From Cristatella mucedo (lineage: Eukaryota > Bryozoa > Phylactolaemata > Cristatellidae), in the NCBI GenBank assembly GCA_009760855.2, contig WPIO01000001.1:9052501-9116500 (forward strand): a DNA stretch of 64,000 nt, read 5' to 3'. Shown here piece by piece: positions 1 to 11,335 of the stretch. The first letter of the stretch is position 1; every line of letters begins with the position of its first letter. The translations under genes were made by a program, and so were the position numbers. Below the pieces are notes generated by a model that searched no databases, was not told where the DNA came from, and saw only the letters and a list, made by a program, of their open reading frames with translations.

Positions 1-952
1 ATTCAAGCGATGTATTCAAATAGACTCTTTTTTAAGCAGGCTAAAGCAGATACTAGCTTGGTCTGCGTTTATTGCTAATTTTAGAGTAAGGTTTAATAGA
101 AATCTTTATTTAAGGATTGATATTGGTACGAATTAATGCCAGTAGAGTTGCTGGGAGGTTAAGGCTTTCAAGGCGCTTCAAAGGAGGCCTATTAAGCGGC
201 ACGAGCACACAAGCATTCGTCGCGCCCATACAAGCTCCTTAAAAAGGGCGCTCGCCGATTGATGTTCAGACTAGCTGCAAGCATCCTGGCGGTGAACCTT
301 CTGAGAGCAGCGTTTCTCCAGGTTTTCTTAAAATGGAAAAAAGCTATTCTCAGTCGACGGTTGGCAGAATATGTTTAGGCGTCGCACCCAGCACGCTCTG
401 GCATCGCCTCAGGTCCATTCTCTGCAGGTAGACTGGCAATGCGGCTTTGCGATCGGGCTCTGCCGGCGCTGCCACGGCGGAGGGGGCGGCTACGGCAGAG
501 GGGGCCCGGGCGTCCTTCGCGGCGGTGCAGCTTCAGGCTTTACAGCGTGAGGCAGCAGCTCCTTTTAAGCGATGTCTAACTAGGCTTCCGGGCACTATAT
601 AAAATAATCTAGTATTGCTATCGCTATTATTATCTTCCTTTACACAGCTTAAGTAAAGTGCCTAGAAGAATATTGAGTTATTAGGGTACTTCGCAGATGC
701 CTCATTGTTATTATTATTCCTATTTTTAATTTTAGGAGGAACACTTAGCTTTTCAAAGTATACTTTGATAATTATGTTGTCAATTGAACATGAGCAAATA
801 ATACAGCATGAGAGAACCTGTTCTATTTCGATATGCAAATTGCGAGGGCTCTCTTTCCATTAGCAAGTGCCGGCAAACAACTCAGCTGGAAGTTCCATTT
901 ACAGTAAGTGCACGCAGCTAAGGATCAACACACGTGATTGTACTTATCAAAT
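1..952. repeat. Array module M10, copy 1 (left part)
   Basis: This stretch aligns along its length with 12100-13105 and in part with 46830-47250, with substitutions and small indels. It holds a GC-rich patch around 430-550 and an AT-rich patch around 590-780. In the 12.4 kb copy the GC-rich patch is an open glycine-rich frame; here that frame is broken after about 40 codons. I see no gene in it. The module precedes a coiled-coil gene here and at 13.2 kb, and a coiled-coil promoter at 47.3 kb. Confidence 0.7.
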
Positions 953-1140
953 AAAATAAATAAATAAATACTAGCTGATTTAACAGCCTCTTTTGTATAG
1001 CGACAGAAGAGCCTTTACGGCCATCACCATCGCTTGCAGTGGCGATAAAGGATCGCCTACCGCAGGATTCGAACCCACGACATTGGGACCGAGGTCGTGA
1101 AAAGCAACCACCTTACCTAGTGTGCCATCATGGCTCACCA
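953..1140 (-). mobile_element. SINE-B, tRNA-derived, with target-site duplication
   Basis: Read on the minus strand, it begins with a tRNA-like head holding a perfect polymerase III B box (GGTTCGAATCC) and an A-box-like TAGGTAAGGTGG. It ends in an A/T-rich TTTATTTATTT tail. It is flanked by ATCAAAT at 946-952 and 1141-1147. The paralogous module at about 13090-13115 lacks the insert and has a single copy of the site, so both boundaries are well supported. Related copies lie at 21240-21430 and 33003-33187. Confidence 0.88.
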
Positions 1141-1289
1141 ATCAAATAGATCAGGCCGACATGCTGGAGCGATCGACCTAAATAAATGTCCACGTACGTT
1201 CAAAGCTAAGTTATTATTAGTTATTAACTAGTTATTATCAAAGGTAAGTTATTATTAAGTTCAATAAAAGAAAAAAAGAATAAAAGCAG
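1141..1289. repeat. Module M10 right end, joining the coiled-coil gene
   Basis: The sequence continues M10 after the SINE, matching 13110-13250. It ends in an AATAAAAGAAA-type stretch that marks the left edge of every coiled-coil module in the window (also near 6655, 8333, 52540 and 58045). Confidence 0.6.
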
Positions 1290-1985
1290 TCTCAATCTAC
1301 AAAAATGCTGCTGCTTTCGTTTCCGCAGGCATGCGCCGTTGGTAATTTATTTTAATGTACATTAAGCGAAGCAAGAATAAGGCAAATAGGCGCTCGTCTC
1401 CGCATCTTTGGACGCTCCGGGCCGCTCTTCGGCAAGAATTTGCGGCACCTTCTCAGCGGCGGATGAGAGCGCGCGGAGCCGCTCTTCTGTGGCTTTGCGC
1501 ATCGTTTCCATGTATTCATTCTTTGACTCCAGCCTATTTCTCGGATCTACTCCCCCACCAGGCCAAGCATCGTGCCACCCTTACCGGAATCCAACGGTTT
1601 ACCACTCTCTCGTACAAACCTCAAATCTTTTGGCGACAGTGCATTTAGTTCGTGTGCTCCCAAAGCCTGGAACTCATTCCCGACTTGCGTCAGAACGTCC
1701 CCTGACTTGACCACATTTAAAAAGAACTTCAAAACACACCTATTTAGCACAGCATTTAGTGAGTCCCTGTGATTCGTCCTTGATGTGCTTATGCATGCTG
1801 ACGCCGTGCATGCTGCCACTAACCACATTTGCATGCTGACCCTGTGCATGTCACCCCTAACCATGTTATTCATGTTGTTTATGAAGCATGATATTACTAA
1901 TCATTCAATTGCATTTCCCTTTGCAGCAAATGTAAAGCGCCTAGAGAGAGAGAGATCGAGTTCTCTGATGACGCTTTATGAAGTG

Positions 1986-2029
<44 letters not shown>

Positions 2030-3965
2030 GTCGGCTGCTGCGCGCTTTCTCTCAGAATCGGACGCAGACGGCAGCTTTTTCAGCTCGTCGGATAAAGCCG
2101 TCCGAGTCTTTTCTAAGTCTGCCTCAGTGCGCGGCTACTCCCTAACTGCGGCTGCTTGTACTTTCCTCAGCGACGCATTTCTCCTCGTCCTGGCTGGCGG
2201 CACGCGCCTACGCCTCAGCTGCCGCGTGACGTTGCTCTTCGGCGAGCGCTTCGCTACCTGTTCCACCTCTGCGGGCAGCTCGTCGCTGCTCCTCTGCCTA
2301 AGCCCCGCAAGCCTTGTTAAGCCAGCGGTCGCAAGTCTGCTCTCCGCATCCATCGACGTACCCAGCCTAATAATTCGGTCGGCGAGATTTCCTGACTGCT
2401 GGCGTGTGCTTCCGCCTCGGTGGTTGTGTGGCACCGTTCTTCTGCGAGCGCATCGCGAATCTCCGCCAGCTCGGCAGCAGCGCGGCGTCGCTCTCCAGCG
2501 AGAGTGCTAACCGCTTCCTCAAGTTCGGTGCCGGCTAGGCGCTTTTCCATTCTCAGACGCCGGCTAAGACTTTTCCATGTAAGCCGCAGCGCGTTGCCTC
2601 GCCAAATCCATCGCTGCTTGCAATTTATTCAGCTCCTCAGCAACACGTCTCGCCTAGTCATGACTGGCGGCACGCATTTCTACTTCATCGGCGACACGGC
2701 GCCTTTCGTCGGCGAGCGCTGGGCGCAAAAAACAAACTCGGCAGCGGCGCGTCGCTGATCCTCTGCGAGAGCATTACTGGCCTGCTCTAAGTCAGCGGCG
2801 GCACGCTGCCTCTCGGCGTCCGCTATGGTGAGCGCCATTTGCAGCTCGCCGATGACGTGCTGCGCGTCTTTCTGATTGGCAGCGTGCATTTCAGCCTCAG
2901 CGTCTGCAAGGCGGCGTTCCCTCGGCCAGCGAGCCGGACGCCTTCTCAAATTCTTCAGCGGAGCGGAGTTCTTCGGTAAGCATAGCCCGAGCCTCAGCTG
3001 TGTCTGCTGTAGCGCTCAGTGCTCTCCAAGTGCGTCGCTGCCTGCAGCTTCATCATTTCGTCGGCGATACTGTGCGCCTCATTCTTGCTGGCGGCGAGAA
3101 TTGCTGCCTCAGCGGTGGCCCGGTGTAGCTCTGCCACTAGCATTTTGTACGCCTTCTCCATCTCGGCGATGAATCGGCACCGTTCTTCATCAAAAGCTGC
3201 GCGAGCCTTCTCCTGCTCCGTGGCGGCGCGTTGCTTTTTGTCGTCGAGAGCTGCACGCACGGCCTCCAGCTTTGCCACTGTTCACCACAGTTCGTCAAGC
3301 CAGGCTGCTTGAACCTTTTCGAATTTGGCAGCGGTGCGTTCGCGATCTGCGTCCACCGAAGCTTGCAGCTGCTGAGCTCGCAGGCAGAACGGCGAGCGTT
3401 TACCTATATGGCGGCGCTCATTCCCACCTCGGTGGCCGCGGGGCACTGCCCTTCGGCGACGAGCGCGGCGCTGCGCCGCTGCTCGTCCTCCAGAGTGGCA
3501 AGCAGCTGCGTCTGTGTGGCCGCGGCGTAGCGGCGCTCGCTCTCGGCCGCTGCCTGAGCCGATTCCGTTTCGTCACGTGTCGTCGCAGCGTATGGCGACC
3601 AGCTCATCGGCGGCGCCGGCGGCGGTGGTGGCACGGCACCGCTCCGTCCTCGAGTGCCACGCTCAGGCTCTCCAACGAGTACCCTACGTGGCTCCGGCAA
3701 GCGCTCCGGCTGACCCGATCCCGACATAGACGCAGCGATTTTGGCCATGGCAGAGGCGGCCTCCTCCCAGTCGGACTTGGAATCGCTGCCAAACGATCGA
3801 GTGGTGGACAACTCATGCTGAGCTTTGACGAAGAGACACTGCAGGTGGACGGCCAGCTGGTCGGCGGGCGCTGCAGCGGCGCTTGGCAGCTTAGGTCTGG
3901 CACGTAGGGGAATGGCATGATTTAAAATTATCATCCGATATGTACGAGGCCTAATGGAATTCTCC
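1290..3965 (-). pseudogene. Coiled-coil repeat gene paralogue 1, broken
   Basis: On the minus strand, fragments of an Ala/Glu/Arg-rich helical protein can be followed through several frames. They lie at about 3404-3973 (start fused to module M3 sequence, with a proline run), 2994-3278, 2680-2949, 2317-2550 and 1395-1505. Motifs such as EEQRRAAA and AEERCH resemble the repeats of the gene at 58412-59875, but the repeats are more diverged and the locus is longer. Frameshifts, stops and a LINE insertion at 1510-2028 show that it is not functional as one reading frame. The usual promoter block is absent because the gene is joined directly to M3. Function is unknown. Confidence 0.6.
1510..2028 (+). 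mobile_element. LINE-A 3' fragment with ATT tail
   Basis: The segment encodes the C-terminal end of an L2/CR1-like LINE polyprotein in broken frames (AYFSDLL-like, then PKAWNSFPTCVRTSPDLTTF). A 3' untranslated region follows, with the stem-loop GCGCC...AGAGA...TCTCT...GGCGC-like end, and then a pure ATT run at 1987-2028. It matches the minus-strand LINE at 60691-62030. It is 5'-truncated and lies inside coiled-coil paralogue 1. Confidence 0.85.
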
Positions 3966-5620
3966 AGTTTCAAGCTTCAACGTGTTGATTTCTCGTTCCA
4001 CTACGTGTCTAGCCCAGAAGAAGATATGGGATGCTCAATTCTTGATCGATTTGGTAACTGCAGCGTGGTTTCACCATTGACAAAGCTAATTTGTTAGCCA
4101 CCTGGAGGATTTGGCATTATAAAAGCGCTTGCCACGGTGTTGATTGAACAGCTAGTCGTTATGATTGTTGATTTGCCGATGGGATTTGTGTGAGCCCATG
4201 TGAGTTGGTTCGATTGGTATGCGTGGGTTTTGCTTGGATCGTTATGGAATGCTATGTTTGAGATTGGGCCCGGTTCTAGTGGCTCACATATCAGTTCTTA
4301 ATAAGAGTAACGGCATCCTTGCTTTGTCCTGCTTGGGTAATTGAATCATAATAGCCCAATTTTGAGTTATTCTTGTATATCTATGTTTGTATTGGTAACG
4401 AGATCGATTATTTAAGTCATGCGAGATAACGTCCTGATTTCAGGCGTTTCAAGTGGTTGTGCAGATTTCTTTCGCATCGTTTCATCTGTTGTTAATATGC
4501 TTTTTAACAGTTTTTATGATGTAAAGAGAAAAATGATGTTTTCAAAATGGGTACAAAGAAAATTATAACCAAGGAAACAACATGACGCTCTGCTCTGTAC
4601 TGAGTATAGGTGCTAATTAATATTTACAGTTTACACGAGTTAGTGCCTCACTACAGTGAAATCCTGATTTGGCCTGAGATATTTTTCGTTGGTCATCTTA
4701 TTGTGAAACACTGATGTATGGGATGAAATAGTTCGTTTAGGAGCTCTCGTGTCTCTCCGATCTCGCTAGGGAAATGATGGCAGTTATCGAACCTCTTAAG
4801 TAAGTTCGATGTCGGTGCCTTGGAGTAATTATTCTGTGAGCGTTGTAAGGTGGATCATATTCATCCAGAGGTGAATTATTCATTGATTCGAATGAGCTTT
4901 AGAGGACATGTTATATATTCGAGCATGCAATAGCATTGGAAGAGCAAAAGTCATTGACCAAGACACGTTTACTTTGTAAGTACGACATGCATTGCTCAGA
5001 CGGGCTGTCCGACTTGGTATCTGAAATGGTTGATGTTCATCACTGTTCCTCTGCTGCTGTGATACAAGTCAGTGTTTCTTTTCTGTTTTATTTTGTCTCT
5101 CGATCAATCAAAAAGGTCATCACCCCTTGAATTATTTCATTGAGCTTTGCTGCTGCCACGTGCGTTATCACTAGCGGAACCGATTCCATTCTGGTTTCCT
5201 TTTTCGTCATCACAGCTGTCAGTCTGTCTTCTGGTTCTCTAGCTTTCTTCTATGTACATGGTTGTAACAAGTCCGATTTAGGTCAGAAATCTGGCATCAG
5301 AGGCTGTGCATGCCGATGAAGGTGATCTTTCGTGGAATCGTTCTCAAATGCAGCTACCGACGGTCGGTATTAAAATTGAGATGGTACGCATGGCAGTATC
5401 AGTGACTTTAAAGGCGGCTGGCAGCGGATAGCCGTATGACGGTACGTTCATCGTCTTGGGGATGGCTCAATTTCAGTCCAGCGCCAACCCGCCGGCTTCA
5501 CTCAAAAATCAAAAGGACATCTGGGGACTGCAAGCTCCATTGACTCAGTGACAGTAACTATACGTCTGTGAACAACCAAATATCCGACGAAGTACATGTT
5601 TTAAAGGAGGTCATAGTGTA
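3950..5620. repeat. Array modules M3-M6, copy 1
   Basis: The stretch aligns in order with 62230-63980. M3 (GATATGGGATGCTCAAT-like), M4 (GAGCCCGGTTC...GGCTCACATAT) and M5 (CATATTTTTCGTTGGT) are followed by M6, which contains the short TGTCTCTCGATCAATC segment that is a long TC microsatellite at 63371. No open frame of note is present and coding function is not supported. Confidence 0.75.
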
Positions 5621-6650
5621 ATGCCCCACGATTATGAACGCTGAACGTGACAGCTGAGCCTCGATTGCGAGCCACGAGCTATGGCGATTAATGAGGACGA
5701 TTATGAGATGGCCATGGTAAGCTGAGGCTTATTACTAACAAATATATAATTATTGTTACTGATTATTGGTTATGTTAGCAATCATTTGTGACTGCAGTGC
5801 CTGGTATTCTATATAAATAGTTATGAGAATATTGGAGCCATAAATAGCAGCACTATTTAGGTAGTTTTAGGATGGAGTATAACGTTTCACACGAGAAATC
5901 ATTTCTCTGGAGCCACCGGGCACGATAATGTGTTTTAAGAGCGTGTTTTCTGGAAACATAATGGTTGACTTCAGCGAGGAGTAATCGAAGCTGTCGATTT
6001 GTCATAGCGGTTGGCCAACTGGCGGATGCTCACGCTAATCTCGCTACGGATATCTTCGTTGTTTCCAAGCTCTGACGTAAAAATAACTAATGAAGATAAC
6101 ACTAGGAGTAAAAAAGTAGTAACGGCAAAATTTAAGAATTTCTTTCGGTATGTACGAGGCATAATAATGGTCTGTTGCTGCAAGCTTCATTGTGAAAATA
6201 AAGTGAAATAAAAGTCTTGATTTCATCGTTCCTAGTGAATTCGTAGATTTTGTTTGTACTCAATTATTCGTTGCTAATACGGGTTTCATCAGTTTTGTTA
6301 CGGTAAAAGGAAGATAAAAGATACGTTTTGTAATAGTCTAAAATAAAGTGATGACAAAGGAGTCAGCATGCTGCTCTGCTCTGTCTCGAGAATAGATGCT
6401 AAGGAATGTGTACAGGTTGCACGAGCTTTGTGCCTCACTACACTGAACTCCTAATGTCGCTTGGCATATTTTTCGTTGGTTTTCTTATCTAAAAACACTG
6501 ATGCAAGGGAATACATGGTTAATTTTGGAGGTTTGTTCTTTCTATTCTCTTGGTAGGAAAATGATGTTATCGACCCTTTTAGGTCAGTTCGATGTCGGTG
6601 CCTTGGTATAAAGAATAAGAGCTAATGTCGGTGCCTTGGTATAAAGAATA
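5621..6650. repeat. Array modules M1b-M5, shortened copy
   Basis: It starts with the CACGATTATGAAC motif of M1b and runs through M2 (GGTTGACTTCAGCGAGGAG) and M3. It then jumps at about 6206 to the end of M4 and M5, so most of M3/M4 is missing. From 6206 the sequence is nearly identical to 7887 onward. A unit of about 30 bp around GTCGGTGCCTTGGTATAAAG is duplicated at 6597-6655. No gene is seen. Confidence 0.7.
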
Positions 6651-6960
6651 GGTACAATAAAAGAAACAAGAATAAGAGCAGTCTCAATCTATAAAAATGC
6701 AGCTGCTTTCGTGGCCGCAGGCGGAGGCCGTGCGTGCTTTCTCCAACCAGCCCCTGATCACGCGGGTTGGAGCACCGCTATGTACGGCTTCGCAGAAGCC
6801 ATGCTTCGGTCTCCACCACGCGTCCGCGAGTCCGAGCTAACGAGCCGCCACATGGGAGCGGGCGTTGAGCCGAATCGCTTAGGCCGTGGTGGCCGGGTGA
6901 GCAGCGATGGAGGGTCGGCGAGCCACCAGCTGCCAGGCGGACGCAAACAATCTGATCGTA
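6651..6960 (-). pseudogene. Coiled-coil gene 3' remnant
   Basis: Only the 3' flank and last part of a coiled-coil paralogue remain. They are nearly identical to 8331-8630. The sequence then jumps from the C-terminal region straight into M1b at about 6960, so the helical repeats, N-terminus and promoter are deleted. Open frames exist on both strands because the DNA is GC-rich. The family comparison assigns the gene to the minus strand. Confidence 0.6.
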
Positions 6961-8330
6961 CTATGTCTATGTCCCACGATTATGAACTCTAAACTTGTCA
7001 GCTGAGCCTCGATTGCGAGCCACGAGCTATGGCGATTAATGAGGACGATTATGAGATGGCCATGGTAAGCTGAGGCTTATTCTATGGAACTAGTTCTGAG
7101 AGTCTGGGAGCGGTAAATAGCAGCACTATATAAGTAGTTTTAGGATGGACTATGACGTTTCTCACGAGCAATCATTTTCCTTGAGGCACCGGGCACGATA
7201 TTGTGTTATTAGTGCATGTTTTTTGGAAACATGGTGGTTACCTGCAGCGACGAGTAATCGAAGCTGTCGATTTGTCATAGCGGTTGGCCAACTGGCGGAT
7301 GCTCACGCTAATCTCGCTACGGATGTGCTCGTGGTTTCCAAGCGCCGACCTAAAAATAACTGATGCAGATAGCACTAGGAGAACGGCAAAATTTCAGACT
7401 TTCTTTCGATATGTACGAAGCATACTGATGATCTCTTGCTACATGCTTCAATGTGTTGATTTCAGGAATGAAAGCGTGTCTAGCCAAGGTGAAGATATGA
7501 GATATTTGATACTCAATCCGTAGTTGATTTGGTTGCACTAGCGTTGCTAATCTATTGATACAGCGAATGCTTCGGAAAAGCGATTCCATGGTGTTGATTG
7601 AACAGCTAATCTTCATTGCTGATGATTTGTCGATGGGATTTGCGTGAGCCCATTCGATTGGTAGACGTTGGTTTCTTGCTTGCATTGTTTTGGAATGGTA
7701 CGTTTGAAATTGAGCCCGGTTCCACTGGCTCACATATAAGATTTTCATTTTCAAGAGTTATGGCGTACTTGCTTTGTCCTGCTTGAACGATTGAGTCACA
7801 ATCGAAACCCGATTTTGAGTGTTTTTTGTAGATTTGTGGATATCTTGGTAAAGGGATCTAATATTTAAGTCACGTGAAATAAAGTCTTGATTTCATCGTT
7901 CCTAGTGAATTCGTAGATTTTGTTTGTACTCAATTATTCGTTGCTAATACGGGTTTCATCAGTTTTGTTACGGTAAAAGGAAGATAAAAGATACGTTTTG
8001 TAATAGTCTAAAATAAAGTGATGACAAAGGAGTCAGCATGCCGCTCTGCTCTGTCTCGAGAATAGATGCTAAGGAATGTGTACAGTTTGCACGAGCTTTG
8101 TGCCTCACTACACTGAACTCCTAATGTCGCTTGGCATATTTTTCGTTGGTTTTCTTATCTAAAAACACTGATGCAAGGGAATACATGGTTAATTTTGGAG
8201 GTTTGTTCTTTCTATTCTCTTGGTAGGAAAATGATGTTATCGACCCTTTTAGGTCAGTTCGATGTCGGTGCCTTGGTATAAAGAATAAGAGCTAATGTCG
8301 GTGCCTTGGTATAAAGAATAGGTACAATAA
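6961..8330. repeat. Array modules M1b-M5, fuller copy
   Basis: M1b, M2, M3, M4 and M5 follow one another, aligning with 60360-63115 (minus its LINE) and 47820-48980. The part from 7887 onward repeats 6206-6650 almost base for base. No coding region is supported. Confidence 0.75.
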
Positions 8331-8520
8331 AAGAAACAAGAATAAGAGCAGTCTCAATCTATAAAAATGCAGCTGCTTTCGTGGCCGCAGGCGGAGGCCG
8401 TGCGTGCTTTCTCCAACCAGCCCCTGATCACGCGGGTTGGAGCACCGCTATGTACGGCCTCGCAGAAGCCATGCTTCGGACTCGGCTACCACGTGTCCGC
8501 GACTCCGAGCTAACGCGTCG

Positions 8521-9270
8521 TCACGTGGGAGCGGGCGTTGAGCCGAATCGCTTAGGCCGTGGCGGCCGGGTGAGCAGCGATGGAGGGTCGCCGAGCCAAC
8601 CACTACTAGGCGCACGCACACAGTCTGATTGTACCGCGCCGGTTCGGCGCAGGCGACGCTCCTTGTCTCTCCTCGCAGCAGCATTGAGCTGATGATAGCC
8701 TCGTTGTGGACAGTGGGGCTCTTCGGGCCTTCGGCTCCTCGTGGCCGGACTCGCTAATGCTGTCCTTCGCCGACGGCGCGTCCGGATCCGTGGCCGCGGC
8801 TCGGGCGCCTTGTCGGCACGCTGCCTCTTCTCAGCCATTACCACTCTCGCCGTTTTCAGGGCCATTTTAAGGCCGGCGATGACGAGCTGCGTGTCTTTCT
8901 TACTGGCGGTACGTTGCTTTTCCTCTGCCAACTGCGTGCGAGCCCCGTCCAAGTCTTCGGCCCGTGCGGTGCCTCTTCCCTGCTCCTCCGCCAACGCCTG
9001 TTCCAAGTCAGCGGACGCGGCGGCGGCTATACCCTGCTCCTCTGCAAACTCCGTGCAAGCCAAGCGTCTCGCGTCGTCGTGGTGTCTGGCAACCAGCTCA
9101 TCGGCGGTGGCTGCTGCTGCTGGCGCTGCTGCTGCCGAAATGAAACAGCGAGCCAAAACTGCCGAAAATCGGAGTCGAAAAGCCGAAACAACCAAAACTG
9201 TGAGCCGAAACAGGGCGTTTGCCAGCCACTCTTCCACACTCCAAGCGCTCTTTTGCTGAAGCGGCCGCAT
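8521..9270 (-). CDS. Coiled-coil repeat protein paralogue 2, short-repeat form
   Basis: This is an uninterrupted 249-residue frame. The N-terminus (MRPLQQKSAWSVEEWLANA) aligns with the start of the 487-residue paralogue (MWPLSPKSAWSVEEWLADA), which supports this start codon. An alanine stretch and LVARHHDDARRLA follow. Only about two to three 21-residue repeats come next (AEEQGRGTARAEDLDGA), where the large paralogue has about fourteen. The conserved GLKMALKTARVVMAEKRQRADKAPE block follows in two parts, and the C-terminus is Arg/Pro-rich and diverged. The usual promoter block lies upstream, at 9300-9450. The tail may be frame-shifted relative to its paralogue. Function is unknown, and whether it is expressed cannot be told from sequence. 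Confidence 0.5.
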   Translation of the reverse strand: MRPLQQKSAWSVEEWLANALFRLTVLVVSAFRLRFSAVLARCFISAAAAPAAAATADELVARHHDDARRLACTEFAEEQGIAAAASADLEQALAEEQGRGTARAEDLDGARTQLAEEKQRTASKKDTQLVIAGLKMALKTARVVMAEKRQRADKAPEPRPRIRTRRRRRTALASPATRSRRPEEPHCPQRGYHQLNAAARRDKERRLRRTGAVQSDCVRAPSSGWLGDPPSLLTRPPRPKRFGSTPAPT

Positions 9271-9450
9271 CCTCGAGCCCCTAGAGATAGCTCGCTATTG
9301 ATCAGGACTACGGTTCACCAGGTGAAAATCGCGTATATATACTTGCCTACGATTGTTCAGCACTCGCAGCGTTGCCCTACGCTGTAGAATTCGCTGTCAG
9401 AATCGTTCACTGGTATAATTTGCTCCGTCATCTGCCCCCTAAAGCGGCGA
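9271..9450 (-). promoter_or_regulatory. Putative promoter block of coiled-coil paralogue 2
   Basis: The region just upstream of the ATG is shared with the other paralogues. It contains GTATATATAC at about 9333-9342 (TATA-like) and the short inverted repeat CAGCGT...ACGCTG at about 9367-9386. Spacing from the ATG (about 65 bp to the TATA-like motif) is the same as at 59.9 kb. Promoter function is inferred from conservation and position only. Confidence 0.4.
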
Positions 9451-9830
9451 CGCCGCTTTTGATTTGGAATCGCTCAGCCGCTAGCTCACCGGAACGAACG
9501 GACGACGCCTATTCCTTTCAGAATAAAGTCCCTTGACCGCCGCAGCTGCTGTCGTATTTTTCATCAAGACCGCTAATCGTTTTACGAGCTGAATTTCTTT
9601 CGCATTTTTGGCAGATCCTACAGTTTGCACGAGTTTTGTGCCTCACTACAGTTACACTCCTGATGTCGCTTGACATATTTTTCGTTGGTCTTCATATCGT
9701 GAAACATGGATTATAAATTTCTTTTTGGAGGTTTGGTGTTTCTATTCTCTTGGTAGGAAAATGATGGTTGTTATCGACCCTCTTGGGTCAATTCATGTCG
9801 TTGCCTTGGACAAATCTCTCTCGGATCGAC
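9451..9830. repeat. Module M1a fused to M5
   Basis: M1a (GACGACGCCT...TTTCATCAAGACCGCT) stops at GGCAGATCCTAC near 9620. It is joined there to the CAGTTTGCACGAG motif of M5, so M1b-M4 are missing in this copy. Confidence 0.6.
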
Positions 9831-10745
9831 AAGATGCATCTAGCTGGTGGTGTTAGAGCTCACAGGAAGAGCAAGGAGGTCTAGAATAGACAAGCCGGGG
9901 CAGGCGATTGGAGCGATTTGTAAGTCAGACGGAGGATGATTGAATCCATTCCATCCATGTTAGGCAGCCAGTCAAGCTCGAACAGATGTGGCTCGATGTG
10001 GCAGCTATGCAGTAGACGACCGACCAGCTGAGCTGCCTATTCGTGCCCCAGGTACACCAGATTGATTGATTGACCAGATGCACAGGTCGATAGATCTGAA
10101 TAAACGGAATAGGAGTAAACTACATTCGATGTCGAAAACACGTGAACCAATTTGGCTGTCTAAGCAGGTCCGGATTAAGGTGACGTTCCTTGCATGAAAG
10201 TGGGCGTTTCCCATCGGAGGAGGAAACCCGTGCTAATCCAGTGTTTGATCTAGTCTTTTCGGTACAGAACACTTTGCCGTTCTGGTTTGGCCCTGTGGTT
10301 CAGGTACTCGCCCCGTCAAAGGTCTGGCCGAGGTCATGTACTCAAACACCTTACCGTAGGCAAAGCGCCTGAATAGACATGATAAAGTTCACTTGAGGCT
10401 CTTTTGCAAATGTATTGTGCTATATTATGAATACGGGCAGACGTCACCGGGTGATGCTAGATGAACCGATCACGAGGTCGAGGTCTGTCAGCGTCTTACA
10501 GGTGACACCGGATTGGCACATAACCATCAGGTCCGTCGTAGCCTCTCCAAGATTCAAAGAATCGTTATCAGTCATCTGCGTGCGAATTTTATCCATACAA
10601 GCTGCAAGAAATTATCGTGAGTCAGATGCCGAGCACTTCTTAGAAAGGTCAACAGATAAAGATAAAGCACGGTGTCATCTGTATAGAAACGCAAGCAAAG
10701 ATTTTGCTTGGCCATCAGCTACATGGAGACTATAGGATAGTGAAT
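9831..10745. repeat. Array module M7, copy 1
   Basis: The stretch aligns with 49975-50885 and 56930-57845 but is more diverged than those two are from each other. It contains an old SINE-A relic (10279-10425). No frame is conserved between the copies in a way that suggests coding. Confidence 0.7.
10279..10425 (+). mobile_element. SINE-A relic inside M7
   Basis: The tRNA-like head (CTGGTTTGGCCCTGTGGTT, then ACTCGCCCCG) and the tail GCGCCTGAATAGACATGATA can be recognised, but both the stem-loop and the B box are eroded. The same relic sits at the same place in the other M7 copies, so insertion preceded duplication of the array. Confidence 0.65.
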
Positions 10746-11335
10746 GAATGGGGCCCTGCCACCGAACCCTGAAGTGCCTGTGCATTAAGAGTTTGTTAGA
10801 AGGCCGACAGTTTTCATATCTGCACTCTGACCTCTCTTACTGAAGTAAGACATAACCCAGTATAATATTAGTGCCAGTGACACCAAGGCATCGCGACGAG
10901 GTTTTTAAGAATAATTTCGGACATGAATTGCGTCGTTCTGTATTAAAATTACAAACTTACCCACTTTACTCAAAACTACTTCGTGGTTGGGTGAACCATT
11001 CGTCTTATGCAGCTGCTTAAGATTTTTACAACCGATAAAAATATTGTACATGTTACTAATGCTCACGATTTTATCACTAGATTTATTTTAAAACGACGGT
11101 TTGTTCGTAGGTTGCGATTGCTTTTCCAGAACCTTATGCAGCTAGTGAAGGGTCTAATGGAAGCGTGGGGCCCAACCCGGGTCTTAGCCCAGGGGTAAGG
11201 TCATGTACGTCACTCGTGTGGTCGCATGCTCGAATCCTGCAGGAGTAACCCACTATTTCCCACTGTAAGCAATGAATCCTCAGCCGCTTTATAAACGACC
11301 CTGCTCGCTCAGTTAATCTTCACTTTTTTGAATGC
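10746..11335. repeat. Array modules M8-M9, copy 1
   Basis: This matches 44990-45670. The shared landmarks are CACCGAACCCTGA, AAATTACAAACTTACCCAC and GGTTGCGATTGCTTTTCCAG. The end (about 11183-11250) resembles a decayed tRNA-like SINE head with GCTCGAATCCTGC. No gene is seen. Confidence 0.65.

Noticed and set aside
953-1140. A genuine tRNA gene
   Set aside because: The polymerase III boxes are present, but the region folds poorly as a tRNA, has a SINE body and tail, and is repeated. The SINE-A heads were rejected as tRNA genes for the same reasons.
1785-2510. A 241-codon plus-strand frame with a poly-tyrosine run
   Set aside because: It joins the 3' untranslated region and ATT tail of LINE-A to antisense coiled-coil sequence, so it is accidental.
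8381-8692. Plus-strand frame MAAGGGRACFLQPAPDH... repeated at 6711 and, in part, at 58032
   Set aside because: It is open in several copies, but it lies antisense to the coiled-coil 3' region. Its conservation follows from recent DNA duplication, and the more diverged copies break the frame.
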